This document shows positions 53,131 through 61,744 of a stretch of 64,000 bases of DNA, one piece after another. Location: the NCBI RefSeq assembly GCF_024331145.1, contig NZ_JANDJO010000003.1:434001-498000 (forward strand), written 5' to 3'. The DNA comes from Shimia sp. CNT1-13L.2 (GTDB lineage: Bacteria > Pseudomonadota > Alphaproteobacteria > Rhodobacterales > Rhodobacteraceae). The notes below the pieces were generated by a model, which was not told the DNA's origin, made no database searches, and worked only from the letters and a program-made list of their open reading frames with translations. How positions within the stretch are numbered: the stretch's first letter is position 1; every line of letters begins with the position of its first letter. Position numbers and translations under genes: made by a program.

Positions 53131-53206
53131 ACTGCTCGATAGGTTTCTTGCCTGTATGAAACCTGCCTCAATGACTATACCCCGGCCTTGTGCCGGGGTT
53201 TTTTTT
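53131..53206 (+). ncRNA. Candidate small RNA with two hairpins
   Basis: About 75 bases in the intergenic space between the YejA-like gene and bdhA. Hairpin 1 has perfect arms AGGTTTC and GAAACCT (53141-53164). A 14-base linker (GCCTCAATGACTAT) follows. Hairpin 2 is the intrinsic terminator at 53179-53206. There is no good open frame inside. It is preceded by a promoter-like pair and is far enough from both flanking genes (bdhA starts 109 bases on) to be independent. An alternative is a terminated leader or attenuator of bdhA. Not matched to a known RNA family by me. Confidence 0.5.
53179..53206 (+). terminator. Strong intrinsic terminator
   Basis: ACCCCGGC and GCCGGGGT arms around CTTGT, then a run of eight T. 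No annotated plus-strand gene precedes it, which is what points to a small RNA. Confidence 0.9.
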
Positions 53207-53314
53207 GTCTGTCGTGTTCAAATCTCCCGTAGGAATACGTGAACGGCCGGAAACCCCTTATTTTGCGGGTGCAGCATGGTATGGTGCGCGCAAGTTTGGA
53301 TAAGGGAGATTTCC

Positions 53315-54088
53315 ATGACTCTGGCAGGCAAAACCGCCATCATCACTGGTTCGAACTCGGGCATCGGTCTGGGTGTGGCCCGCGAACTCGCCAAGGCGGG
53401 CGCGAATGTGATTCTCAACTCGTTCACCGATAACGACGAAGATCACGCGCTGGCCGCGAGCATCGGCGAGGAGTTCGGTGTCGAGGCGCGCTATATCAAG
53501 GCGGATATGTCCAAGGGTGAGGAATGCCGGGCGCTGATCGAACAGGCGGGGGGATGTGACATCCTCGTCAACAACGCCGGTATCCAGCATGTCAGCCCGA
53601 TTGACGAGTTTCCGGTCGAGAAGTGGGACGCAATCATCGCGATCAACATGAACTCGACCTTCCACACCACGGCCGCCGCCCTGCCGGGGATGCGCGAACG
53701 TGGCTGGGGCCGGATCGTGAATATCGCCTCGGCTCACGGCCTGACCGCGTCGCCTTTCAAAGCGGCCTATGTCGCGGCCAAACATGGCGTTGTCGGCATG
53801 ACCAAGACCGTCGCGCTCGAGACCGCGCAGGAGCCGATCACCTGTAACGCGATCTGCCCAGGCTATGTGCTGACGCCGCTGGTCGAGGCGCAGATTCCGG
53901 ACACCATGAAGGAATACAATATGAGCCGCGACGAGGTGGTGAAGAACGTGATGCTCACGCGCCAGCCCTCGAAAGAATTCGCGACCGTCGAACAGCTGGG
54001 CGGCACCGCCGTCTTCCTGTGTTCGGACGCGGCGGCACAGATCACCGGCACCACGATCAGCGTGGACGGCGGCTGGACCGCGCTCTAA
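53315..54088 (+). CDS. bdhA: 3-hydroxybutyrate dehydrogenase
   Basis: 257 residues; the ATG at 53315 has AGGGAGA upstream. It is a short-chain dehydrogenase with cofactor motif TGSNSGIG, NNAG, an active-site Ser (IASAHGLTASPF), the YxxxK pair (YVAAKHG) and ICPGYVLTPLVEAQIP, which is typical of 3-hydroxybutyrate dehydrogenases. It oxidises 3-hydroxybutyrate to acetoacetate when polyhydroxybutyrate is used. A terminator follows, then a patatin-like gene. Confidence 0.92.
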   Translation: MTLAGKTAIITGSNSGIGLGVARELAKAGANVILNSFTDNDEDHALAASIGEEFGVEARYIKADMSKGEECRALIEQAGGCDILVNNAGIQHVSPIDEFPVEKWDAIIAINMNSTFHTTAAALPGMRERGWGRIVNIASAHGLTASPFKAAYVAAKHGVVGMTKTVALETAQEPITCNAICPGYVLTPLVEAQIPDTMKEYNMSRDEVVKNVMLTRQPSKEFATVEQLGGTAVFLCSDAAAQITGTTISVDGGWTAL

Positions 54089-54106
54089 ATCCTGTCTTGA
54101 GTGCTA

Positions 54107-54136
54107 GGGTCCGCCAGCGCGGGCCCTTTTTGTTTT
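54107..54136 (+). terminator. Intrinsic terminator of bdhA
   Basis: GGGTCCGC pairs with GCGGGCCC (one T-G wobble) around CAGC; TTTTTGTTTT follows. It ends eleven bases before the patatin ATG, so that gene relies on read-through or its own promoter. Confidence 0.82.
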
Positions 54137-54146
54137 GGGGTGCCTG

Positions 54147-55184
54147 ATGGGTAAGAAACGGATCAACCTCGCGCTTCAGGGTGGCGGCGCGCATGGCGCC
54201 TTTACCTGGGGCGCTCTCGAAGTGCTGCTGGATGACCCTGAAATCGAGATCGCGGGCATTTCGGGAACCTCGGCAGGGGCGTTGAACGGTGCCGCGCTGA
54301 AATCGGGCATGATCCAGGATGGTGAGGCAGGGGCGATTGCCAACCTTGAGGCACTCTGGTCGCGGATGGGCGCGGTTGGGGATATGCGGCTGATCAACTG
54401 GATGACCAGCTTTGGCCCGGGACCGGGACCCGTGGCGCGCGCGATGGAGTATTCGCTGCCCTATTCGATGGCTGAAACCATGTCGCGCATGGTGTCTCCC
54501 TATGCCTATGGCCCGTTCTATACCAACCCTCTCAGATCGGTAGTGGATGCCTTCAACTACAAAGAGGTCTGTTCCGAGATCGGCCCGCGTCTTTACATTT
54601 GTGCAACGAACGTGCGCACCGGCAAGGCGCGGGTGTTCACCAAGCAGGAGATCACCACCGACGTGATCCTTGCCTCGGCCTGTCTGCCCACAATGTTCCA
54701 GGCGGTGGAAATCGAAGATCCGGAGACGGGGGAGTGCGATGCCTATTGGGATGGCGGCTATACCGGCAATCCGGCCTTGTTTCCGCTGTTTGACCGCGAG
54801 TTGCCGGATGATGTGGTGATCATCAACATCAACCCGCTGGAGCGTGCGGAAAAGCCGGTGACACCGCAACAGATCCAGAGCCGCATCAACGAGATCAGTT
54901 TTAACAGTTCGCTGCTCAGCGAGTTGCGGGCGATTGCCTTTGCGCATCGGCTCTTGGAGCAGGGGGCGATCGACAAGGGCAGCATGAAGGATGTGAAGGT
55001 TCACATGATCGCCGATGACACGCTGATGAACGATCTGTCGGTGGCCACGAAATCGGTGCCCACACCCTATATCCTCGCCGAACTCAAGGCCGCCGGTCAG
55101 AAGGCGGCGCAGGATTTCCTCAAGTCACATAAGCAGGCGCTGAACGTGGAAAGCACCATCAACCTGCGGGATACCTACGGTTAG
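54147..55184 (+). CDS. Patatin-like phospholipase family protein
   Basis: 345 residues from the ATG at 54147. The oxyanion hole is GGGAHG, the nucleophile elbow GTSAGAL and the catalytic Asp is in WDGGYTGNP, so the Ser-Asp dyad is complete. The family cleaves acyl esters of lipids; in Rhodobacteraceae it is often found beside bdhA, suggesting a link to polyhydroxybutyrate or membrane-lipid turnover, but this is inference. It ends with a four-base tail-to-tail overlap with the DUF502 gene. Confidence 0.9.
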   Translation: MGKKRINLALQGGGAHGAFTWGALEVLLDDPEIEIAGISGTSAGALNGAALKSGMIQDGEAGAIANLEALWSRMGAVGDMRLINWMTSFGPGPGPVARAMEYSLPYSMAETMSRMVSPYAYGPFYTNPLRSVVDAFNYKEVCSEIGPRLYICATNVRTGKARVFTKQEITTDVILASACLPTMFQAVEIEDPETGECDAYWDGGYTGNPALFPLFDRELPDDVVIININPLERAEKPVTPQQIQSRINEISFNSSLLSELRAIAFAHRLLEQGAIDKGSMKDVKVHMIADDTLMNDLSVATKSVPTPYILAELKAAGQKAAQDFLKSHKQALNVESTINLRDTYG

Positions 55185-55879
55185 GACTTCGACTTTTCAC
55201 CGGAGGGTTTCGTCGGGTCCTTGGCGTTGGGATAGACAAGGCCGGCGGAAATCACCAGTTTCGCGGCTTCCTCGATGCTCATGTCCAGCTCGATGATGTC
55301 TTCGCGCGGGAAGAACAGCAGGAAGCCCGAGGTTGGGTTTGGCGTGGTGGGTACGAAAACCCCCATCAGCTGATCGCTGGTATGCGGCTTGGCGTCGACT
55401 TCGCCCTTGGCCTCGGCCGAGATGAACCCAACCGCCCAAATGCCCTTGCGGGGGTATTCCACAAGGCAGGCCTTTTCAAAGTTCCGGTCAGACTGGGCAA
55501 ACACCGTCTCGGCAATCTGCTTTACGCCGGAATAGATCGACCGCACGACAGGCATGCGATCCACAAGACCTTCGGCAAAGTTGATCAGCGAACGCCCGAT
55601 CAGGCCCTTGGCGACCCAACCTACGAAAATCGTGAACAGGAGGAAGATGATGACGCCAACGCCACGAAGGTTGATGCCGATGTATTTTTCCGGCTGGAAG
55701 GTATAGGGCACCAGCGGTAGCACCACGCCATCCACCCAGCCAATCAGCGTCCAGATCAGCCAGATCGTCATGCCCACAGGCGCGATGACGACGATCCCCG
55801 TCAGGAATGAGGAACGCAGGCCGGCGAACATGCCGGGCTTGCGGTGGTGATGGGGTTCTTCGTCGAATGGCGTGGTCAT
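55181..55879 (-). CDS. DUF502 family membrane protein
   Basis: 232 residues. Two membrane helices (FLTGIVVIAPVGMTIWLIW and GVGVIIFLLFTIFVGWVA) precede a soluble domain with the family segments VDRMPVVRSIYSGVKQIAET and VFVPTTPNPTSGFLLFFP. The role of the family is unknown to me; plant homologues are the LCV (LIKE COV) proteins. It is divergent from nothing close, standing alone upstream of the psu pair. Confidence 0.88.
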   Translation of the reverse strand: MTTPFDEEPHHHRKPGMFAGLRSSFLTGIVVIAPVGMTIWLIWTLIGWVDGVVLPLVPYTFQPEKYIGINLRGVGVIIFLLFTIFVGWVAKGLIGRSLINFAEGLVDRMPVVRSIYSGVKQIAETVFAQSDRNFEKACLVEYPRKGIWAVGFISAEAKGEVDAKPHTSDQLMGVFVPTTPNPTSGFLLFFPREDIIELDMSIEEAAKLVISAGLVYPNAKDPTKPSGEKSKS

Positions 55880-55962
55880 GATCTTGGACGTCGTTTTTCT
55901 ACCGCGTTACCTAAGGTCTGGGAGATTTGGGATCAACGATTCAAACCCCTCTGGCGACGTTT

Positions 55963-56883
55963 TTACCCTTTACCACGCATCTTTGTGATCTCGCCGGCGA
56001 TTTTCGCAGCAAGACGTGCGTTGTTCAGAACCAGCGCTATGTTTGCCTCAAGCGAACGGCCTTCGGTCAGTTCGAAGATCCGCGACAGAAGGAAAGGGGT
56101 CACGCCCTTGCCAGTAACGCCCTGGGCTTCTGCTTCGGCGGTGGCTTGCGCGATGATCGGGGCGAGGGTCTCGGCGTCGATTTCGGCCTCGGTCGGGATC
56201 GGGTTGGCGATCAACTGGCCGCCGGGCAGGCCGATCTGGCCGCGTAGCACATGCGCCTTGGCGATCTCGGTCGCAGTGTCGAGGCGCAGGGGCGCGGCGA
56301 GGTCGGACTGGGCCGACCAGAAGGCGGGAAAGCTGTCCTGTCCAAAGGCGATCACCGGAACGCCGTTTGTTTCCAGAACTTCCAAAGTCTTGGGAAGGTC
56401 GAGGATGGCCTTTGCGCCAGCGGCCACGACAGTGACCGGTGTCTGCGCCAGTTCGGTCAGGTCGGCAGAGATGTCGAAACTGTGCTCGGCCCCCTTGTGC
56501 ACACCGCCGATGCCGCCTGTGGCAAAGACGGGAATGCCGGCCATATCGGCGGCGATCATGGTGGCGGCGACGGTGGTCGCGCCATTGCCACCTCGCGCCA
56601 TGCAGACGGCAAGGTCGGCGCGCGACAGCTTGGCCACGTCCTTGGCCTGCGCCAGTTGTTCCAGTTGCTGATCGGTCAGACCGGCGTAGAGCACACCGTC
56701 CAGAACCGCGATGGTGGCCGGCGTTGCGCCGTGCGCGCGGATTTCACCTTCGACACGACGGGCGGTTTCAAGGTTCTGCGGGTATGGCATCCCGTGCGTG
56801 ATGATCGTGCTTTCCAGCGCGACAATGGGCGTGCCGGCGGCTTTGGCCTCGGCGACTTCGGGCGACAATGTGATGAGGGTCAT
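55963..56883 (-). CDS. psuG: Pseudouridine-5'-phosphate glycosidase
   Basis: 306 residues, normal length. Motifs include VALESTIITHGMPYPQN and GGNGATTVAATM, then FATGGIGGVHKGAE. It splits pseudouridine 5'-phosphate into uracil and ribose 5-phosphate. The upstream kinase gene overlaps its start by four bases (ATGA), so the pair forms a pseudouridine salvage operon. Confidence 0.96.
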   Translation of the reverse strand: MTLITLSPEVAEAKAAGTPIVALESTIITHGMPYPQNLETARRVEGEIRAHGATPATIAVLDGVLYAGLTDQQLEQLAQAKDVAKLSRADLAVCMARGGNGATTVAATMIAADMAGIPVFATGGIGGVHKGAEHSFDISADLTELAQTPVTVVAAGAKAILDLPKTLEVLETNGVPVIAFGQDSFPAFWSAQSDLAAPLRLDTATEIAKAHVLRGQIGLPGGQLIANPIPTEAEIDAETLAPIIAQATAEAEAQGVTGKGVTPFLLSRIFELTEGRSLEANIALVLNNARLAAKIAGEITKMRGKG

Positions 56884-57773
56884 TTCGCGTTTCCTCCGGA
56901 AACATAGGTGGCGGCCGCGTGCAGGGCGCGGGACAGGGCTTCGGCGCGGTCGCTGCCTGCGGCCTCGGCGGCGATATGGGCGGCCATGAAGGTATCACCC
57001 GCACCGGTGACGCGGGTCACCAGCACTTCGGGCGGTTTCTGGGTCAGGCATCCGTCGGCATTTGCATCCGAAGCGGAATCCCCGCCGTCGGTCACAAGGG
57101 CGCGACGTGCGCCGCGGGCCACAAGGCCCTCTGCGGCCTGTGCCGAGTTCTCGAAGGTGGTCTGGCACAGCAGTCCGGCTTCTTCGAGGTTCACGTAAAG
57201 CACCGCGCGGTCGTGCATCAGGAAGGGCATGAGGCGCGTGGCCTTGCCCGGGCTGGCCGGGGCGACCCGCAGGTCGGCATTCACGAAAAGCGGGCTTTGC
57301 GCAATGTTTTCAAGCAGGCGCTGTGTCAGGTTGCCATCCAGCGCGATATATCCGCTGTATGGGGCTTCGGCGCTGCCCAGCATCCCGTTTTCAAGCGGGC
57401 GCAGGATCTTGTCACCTGCCGCCTCAAGCGAATGGGCGTCGGCGATCGCGGCGATCAGACCGTTTGCGCCCTCAACAGCCATGTATTGATCGGTCGGCAG
57501 GTCTTCGGAACGGTAGACGTGATCGGTGACCATGCCCAATTCGTTGCAGGCGGTGATCAACTCGCGTCCCGCTGGATCCTGGCCAATGGCCGTCAGCAGG
57601 CCGGGGCGCAGGCCGAACCGCGCGAGCGTCATCGCGATATTCATCGCCACGCCGCCGGGCAAGCGGGTGATGCGGCCGGGCACATCCGATCCCTGACGCA
57701 TATGGGCCGGAGAACGGCCAATGACGTCCCAGAGGACCGAGCCGATGCAGAGGATGTCAGGATCATGAGTCAT
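56880..57773 (-). CDS. psuK: PfkB-family sugar kinase, probable pseudouridine kinase
   Basis: 297 residues; start at 57773 (MTHDPDILCIGSVLWDVIG); thirty further upstream codons are open but do not look coding. The PfkB signatures are the early GGVAMNIAMTLARFG and the late catalytic loop RVTGAGDTFMAAH. Coupling to psuG makes pseudouridine the likely substrate: the kinase forms the 5'-phosphate that PsuG cleaves. Confidence 0.88.
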   Translation of the reverse strand: MTHDPDILCIGSVLWDVIGRSPAHMRQGSDVPGRITRLPGGVAMNIAMTLARFGLRPGLLTAIGQDPAGRELITACNELGMVTDHVYRSEDLPTDQYMAVEGANGLIAAIADAHSLEAAGDKILRPLENGMLGSAEAPYSGYIALDGNLTQRLLENIAQSPLFVNADLRVAPASPGKATRLMPFLMHDRAVLYVNLEEAGLLCQTTFENSAQAAEGLVARGARRALVTDGGDSASDANADGCLTQKPPEVLVTRVTGAGDTFMAAHIAAEAAGSDRAEALSRALHAAATYVSGGNAK

Positions 57774-57817
57774 GAGGCGGTTTTGACCTGTTGGTAAAGG
57801 GATGGCAAGAGAGGCCG

Positions 57818-58630
57818 TTACTTGGGCACGTGGAAAGTGAGCGAAGCCCAGAGGCTTTCCCATACGATGCCGTATTTGGCGGCGTCCGCGTCGGACGGGG
57901 GGCGCAGGACAACGGAATCCAGCAGGTAACTGTGGTTTGCGCGAACGGGGATGATGGCCTGTCCCGTTGCATCGGTTGCCTTAGTGAAAACCTCTACGGT
58001 TCCGTCCGGGGCGCGTTCGAATACTTCGATCAGGGCGTTCTGGCGGGGCTGGCCCTTGTAAAGCAGTTGCACCGGCAGACCATCATGCGGGGCCAACCTG
58101 TAGGGATTTGCCAGGGCGACGAACTCGCTCAGAAGGCCGGTCGCCTGATCCTGGCCGGCACCCTCATCCACTGCGACCAGAGATTTCACGAAGCGCCGGT
58201 AGCCTTCCTCGAACGGCGGCTCTGGAAGGCGGCGGCTTTTGTGCCAGTCGGCAATGTCGGCATAGCCCTTGTGGGTCGCGAAATCCACGAACCCCTGCCA
58301 GTCGCGATAGGCAACGGTCTGCATGGCGGCCTCGTGGGCAAAGCTTACAAGACCGGCCTGATCCGTCTCGTAGCGCACCGCCGGAACGTCTCCGGCGCGG
58401 CCGGTCACGGGCGTGACCCTGCCGTTCTGATAGGCATCGAACCGCAGGATACGGCGGTCGAACCAGGCGAAATCGGTGCCGCGAAAGTTTTCGCCGTTTT
58501 TCAGCGAGGCAACGATAGGCATACCGGAAGCGACTTGATACTGTTGCGGCTCAAGCCAGAACTCATGCGCGGCACAAGAGACCGCGAACAGGCAGGCGAC
58601 GGAACTGGCAAAGAGGCGAGACAGGAACAT
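57818..58630 (-). CDS. DUF4198 domain protein, exported
   Basis: 270 residues from the ATG at 58630. The signal peptide (FLSRLFASSVACLFAVSC) is followed by AAHEFWLEPQQYQV, the typical DUF4198 start with a His just after cleavage. The rest is beta-rich and predicted periplasmic. DUF4198 proteins often lie beside metal (Ni/Co) uptake or HupE genes and have been suggested to bind metals. Its start codon overlaps that of the divergent HupE gene (CATG). An upstream ATG at 58648 would increase the overlap. Confidence 0.85.
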   Translation of the reverse strand: MFLSRLFASSVACLFAVSCAAHEFWLEPQQYQVASGMPIVASLKNGENFRGTDFAWFDRRILRFDAYQNGRVTPVTGRAGDVPAVRYETDQAGLVSFAHEAAMQTVAYRDWQGFVDFATHKGYADIADWHKSRRLPEPPFEEGYRRFVKSLVAVDEGAGQDQATGLLSEFVALANPYRLAPHDGLPVQLLYKGQPRQNALIEVFERAPDGTVEVFTKATDATGQAIIPVRANHSYLLDSVVLRPPSDADAAKYGIVWESLWASLTFHVPK

Positions 58631-59750
58631 GAGACAGGTGCTGCGCATTTTGGCGATGGTTTGGGTGGTGGCCCTAGGGTTGCCCGCCAAGGCCCACGAG
58701 ATCAACCCGACAATTGCGGACCTGACGGTTGCCGATGGCCGCGCCGACCTTGTGTTGCGGCTCAACCTCGAGAGTTTTCTTGCCGGAATGGACCTTGATG
58801 TCACGGAAGACACGCTCGAGGCTGAGGTCGGGGCCGAGGAATACGAGGCCTTGCGCGCGCTGGGGCCGGATGCCCTTGCCGAGCGGTTCAACGAAGGGTT
58901 TGACCAAAGCCTCGGGGCGCTGGTTCTATGGGCCGACAACTCCCGCGTGCCCCTGCGGCTTGGGGCGGTCGAGATCGAAGACGCCATTGGCGTGGAATTG
59001 CCCCGCACCAGCGTCATTGGCCTGAGTGGGGATGTGCCAGAGGGCACGCGCGCGGTCTCTCTGGAATGGGGCAAGGGGTATGGGCTGTTGATCCTGCGCC
59101 AGCAGGGCGTTGAAGACCCTTATACCGGAACGCTGAACGGCGGTGAGCGAAGCCCCGCGATCTCGGTCTTAGGCGGCGACCAGTTGAGTGGCTGGCAGAG
59201 TTTCCTTGCCTATATCCCGGTTGGGTTCGATCACATCCTGCCCAAGGGGCTTGATCATATCCTCTTTGTGCTGGGGTTGTTTTTCCTGTCGCTGCGCATG
59301 GGGCCGTTGCTGTGGCAGGTCTCGGCCTTCACGCTGGCCCACACGGTGACGCTGGCGCTTGGGGCGCTGGGGTGGGTTGTGGTGCCGGCAAGCGTCGTCG
59401 AGCCGCTGATTGCCGCCTCGATCACCTATGTCGCGGTTGAAAACATCCTGTCCAAAGGCCTGACACGCTGGCGTCCCGTGGTGGTCTTCCTGTTCGGATT
59501 GCTGCACGGGCTTGGGTTTGCCTCGGTGCTGGGGGACTTTGGTCTGCCGGAGGGCACCTTTGTGGCCGCGCTCCTTGGGTTCAACGTGGGTGTCGAACTG
59601 GGCCAGCTTTGCGTGATTGCCCTTGCGTTCCTCGCAGTTGGGCTCTGGTTCGGGCAAAAACCGTGGTATCGCGCCCGCATCGCGGTGCCTGCGTCCTGCG
59701 GTATTGCCCTGATCGGTGCCTATTGGTGCGTGGAAAGGGTGTTCTTCTAA
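58629..59750 (+). CDS. HupE/UreJ family membrane protein
   Basis: 373 residues: signal peptide (ILAMVWVVALGLPAKA) then HEINPTIADLTV, a periplasmic beta domain to about residue 190, and a C-terminal membrane half with six to seven helices. The HupE signature is the His/Asp-rich VGFDHILPKGLDHILFVLG, followed by AHTVTLALGALG and FLFGLLHGLGFAS. HupE/UreJ proteins are putative nickel permeases; this long exported variant may be an accessory or an alternate transporter. It is head to head with the DUF4198 gene. Confidence 0.88.
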   Translation: MRQVLRILAMVWVVALGLPAKAHEINPTIADLTVADGRADLVLRLNLESFLAGMDLDVTEDTLEAEVGAEEYEALRALGPDALAERFNEGFDQSLGALVLWADNSRVPLRLGAVEIEDAIGVELPRTSVIGLSGDVPEGTRAVSLEWGKGYGLLILRQQGVEDPYTGTLNGGERSPAISVLGGDQLSGWQSFLAYIPVGFDHILPKGLDHILFVLGLFFLSLRMGPLLWQVSAFTLAHTVTLALGALGWVVVPASVVEPLIAASITYVAVENILSKGLTRWRPVVVFLFGLLHGLGFASVLGDFGLPEGTFVAALLGFNVGVELGQLCVIALAFLAVGLWFGQKPWYRARIAVPASCGIALIGAYWCVERVFF

Positions 59751-59761
59751 TAGAACGGCGG

Positions 59762-59779
59762 GCGGGCCATCAGGCCCGC
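59762..59779. terminator. Weak hairpin between HupE and ThiE-like genes
   Basis: Seven-base arms GCGGGCC and GGCCCGC around ATCA, between convergent genes. No T-run is present on either side. Confidence 0.45.
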
Positions 59780-59788
59780 ACCAAAAGC

Positions 59789-60409
59789 TTAGCTGAAGGC
59801 GGCCTTGAACTCGGCCAGCTGGGCAACCGGGTCTTCGGCACGCCAGATTTCCTCGCCAATGCCGAAGAAATCGGTGACCGGCGACAGTTTGCGGATGATC
59901 TCGACATCGAGCGCGCCCTCGGCGACCACGGGCACTTCGATCATCTGCGACCACCATTCGAACAGTTCATGATCGGCAACGGTGCCATCGCCCAGAGGGG
60001 TGCTGCCAACCGGACCGAACGAGATGTAGTCGGCACCCTGTTCGCCGGCGGTCATGCCGTCGTGACGCGACGCGCCGCAGTAGGCGCCGACAATGGCATC
60101 GTCACCAAGATCCTTGCGGGTCTTGCGCATGGACCGCGCGCCGTCGGTCAGGTGGACCCCATCAAGGCCAAGCCGTTCGGCCAGCACGACATGTTCCGCG
60201 ATCACGATTGCCACGTCACGGGCGTGACAGGTCTCGCGAAGGGCATCGGCGGCGCGGCTGATGCGGTCTTCGTCCTGGGTGGCCAGCGCAAGGCGCACGC
60301 AGGCAATGTCGGTGTCGTCCAGAACCCGGGCCAATTGCTCGGGAAAACGGCTGAGTTCAATCTCGGGCGGGGTGATGAGATAGATCTGGGGCAGCTCGGT
60401 TTCGGCCAT
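59789..60409 (-). CDS. Thiamine-phosphate synthase family protein (ThiE/TenI-like)
   Basis: 206 residues with a TIM-barrel fold. Recognisable parts are QIYLITPPE, VAIVIAEHVVLAERLGLDGVHLTDG and YISFGPVG. In true ThiE the phosphate/pyrophosphate loop reads GPxxxTxTK; here it is GPVGSTPLGDG, so the lysine is missing and activity as a thiamine-phosphate synthase is doubtful. It may be a TenI-like or otherwise changed member. It stands alone and is convergent with the HupE gene. Confidence 0.82.
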   Translation of the reverse strand: MAETELPQIYLITPPEIELSRFPEQLARVLDDTDIACVRLALATQDEDRISRAADALRETCHARDVAIVIAEHVVLAERLGLDGVHLTDGARSMRKTRKDLGDDAIVGAYCGASRHDGMTAGEQGADYISFGPVGSTPLGDGTVADHELFEWWSQMIEVPVVAEGALDVEIIRKLSPVTDFFGIGEEIWRAEDPVAQLAEFKAAFS

Positions 60410-60466
60410 CTTCGGGCTCCTGTCGGTGAGTCTTCGCGCCGCTATAACGCGGTTTTTCGGCTTTGG

Positions 60467-60796
60467 CTACTTGGCAGGCATGGGTGCGACAAAATCAAGG
60501 GCGAGAGCAAGCAGTTGCGCGCGCCGGTCATCGTCGGCCATCAGGTCGTCATCGACGTCGATCATGCCGCCCATGGGGCGTCCGGTGAAATCCATCGGGC
60601 GCGCGCCTTCGATAGCAAGCGCTGTCGCCTCGTTGTCCTTGCCGACACGATACATGCCGCCACCCTTGTGCACCCCGCAGAGCATGTTGCCGTTCATGAG
60701 AAAGCACAGCCCCCCGAACATGCGCTTTTCACTGATGCCGATCCGGTCGACAAGGTCATCGCGGATCAGGCTCGCCAGCCCTTCGTCATAGGCCAT
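60467..60796 (-). CDS. TfoX N-terminal domain protein
   Basis: 109 residues. The start at 60796 gives MAYDEGLASLIRDDL. Signature pieces are ISEKRMFGGLCFLMNGNMLCGV and MGGMIDVDDDL, matching the TfoX/Sxy N-terminal domain. It lacks the C-terminal domain of enteric Sxy (competence regulator), so a role in competence is not implied. The open frame continues upstream antisense to trmJ; that part is not coding. Confidence 0.87.
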   Translation of the reverse strand: MAYDEGLASLIRDDLVDRIGISEKRMFGGLCFLMNGNMLCGVHKGGGMYRVGKDNEATALAIEGARPMDFTGRPMGGMIDVDDDLMADDDRRAQLLALALDFVAPMPAK

Positions 60797-60921
60797 GTCT
60801 CTTGCCTCCGTTCCATGCGCGAAAATTCTAGGCCGGAACGGGGGATAATTGAAGCCACGGCTTGTCATCAGAGGCACGCGGGCGATATGAGCAGCCAGAT
60901 ATTTCTGAAAAAGAGACGCCG

Positions 60922-61668
60922 ATGCCCACCGCGACCCCACAGCCCGCCTTTGTTCTTGTTCGCCCGCAGATGGGGGAAAACATCGGGGGCGCCGCCCGTG
61001 CGATGTGGAACTTTGGTCTGGACCGTATGCGCATTGTCGATCCGCGTGATGGCTGGCCGAACCAGCGCGCGGTGGCGATGGCATCCGGGGCAGGGCGTCT
61101 TCTGGATGAGGCCAAGCTGTGCGACACCACCGCTGAGGCGCTTGAGGACTGTCACTTTGTCTTTGCCACCACGGCGCGGGCGCGGGGCCTGACCAAACCG
61201 GTGGTGACACCGGAGCGCGCGATGGAAATGGCACGCGAAAAGATTGCGGCGGGCGAAAAGGTCGCCGTGTTGTTCGGGCCGGAACGTTCGGGCCTTGAAA
61301 ACGATGACATCGCCCGCGCCAACGCTATCATCAACGTGCCGGTGAACCCCGAGTTCGCTTCGCTCAACCTTGCGCAGTGTGTCTTGCTGACAGCCTATGA
61401 ATGGCGACGCGGTGCCGTCGATGTCGAGGCCGAGCGCGTCGACATGGCCAAGACCGAATGGGCCAATCAGGCAGAAATGGAAGCCCTGCAAAGCCACTAT
61501 GAAGAGCGGCTGGATCAGGCCGGTTTCTTCTTTCCCCCGGGCAAGGAGGAAGGCATGAAGACCAACCTGCGCAATATGTGGAGCCGGATGCGCCTGACCC
61601 GTGCGGATGTGCAGATGCTGCATGGCGTGATGCGGCAAATGGTACGCTGGAAAGAACGCGGCGATTAA
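60922..61668 (+). CDS. trmJ: tRNA (cytidine/uridine-2'-O-)-methyltransferase TrmJ-like
   Basis: 248 residues of the SPOUT class. Motif 1 is VRPQMGENIGGAARAMWNFG, motif 2 LFGPERSGLENDDI and motif 3 NPEFASLNLAQCVLLTAYEW, with the family's C-terminal helical extension. TrmJ methylates the 2'-OH of position 32 in several tRNAs. The start at 60922 matches the usual N-terminus. It is divergent from the TfoX gene. Confidence 0.92.
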   Translation: MPTATPQPAFVLVRPQMGENIGGAARAMWNFGLDRMRIVDPRDGWPNQRAVAMASGAGRLLDEAKLCDTTAEALEDCHFVFATTARARGLTKPVVTPERAMEMAREKIAAGEKVAVLFGPERSGLENDDIARANAIINVPVNPEFASLNLAQCVLLTAYEWRRGAVDVEAERVDMAKTEWANQAEMEALQSHYEERLDQAGFFFPPGKEEGMKTNLRNMWSRMRLTRADVQMLHGVMRQMVRWKERGD

Positions 61669-61744
61669 TCCGCGCAGGCCGCTTGAAGCCCGCTAGGGTG
61701 CGCCCTAATCTCCCCTCCGAAGAAGCACGAGGATCAACAGCCAG

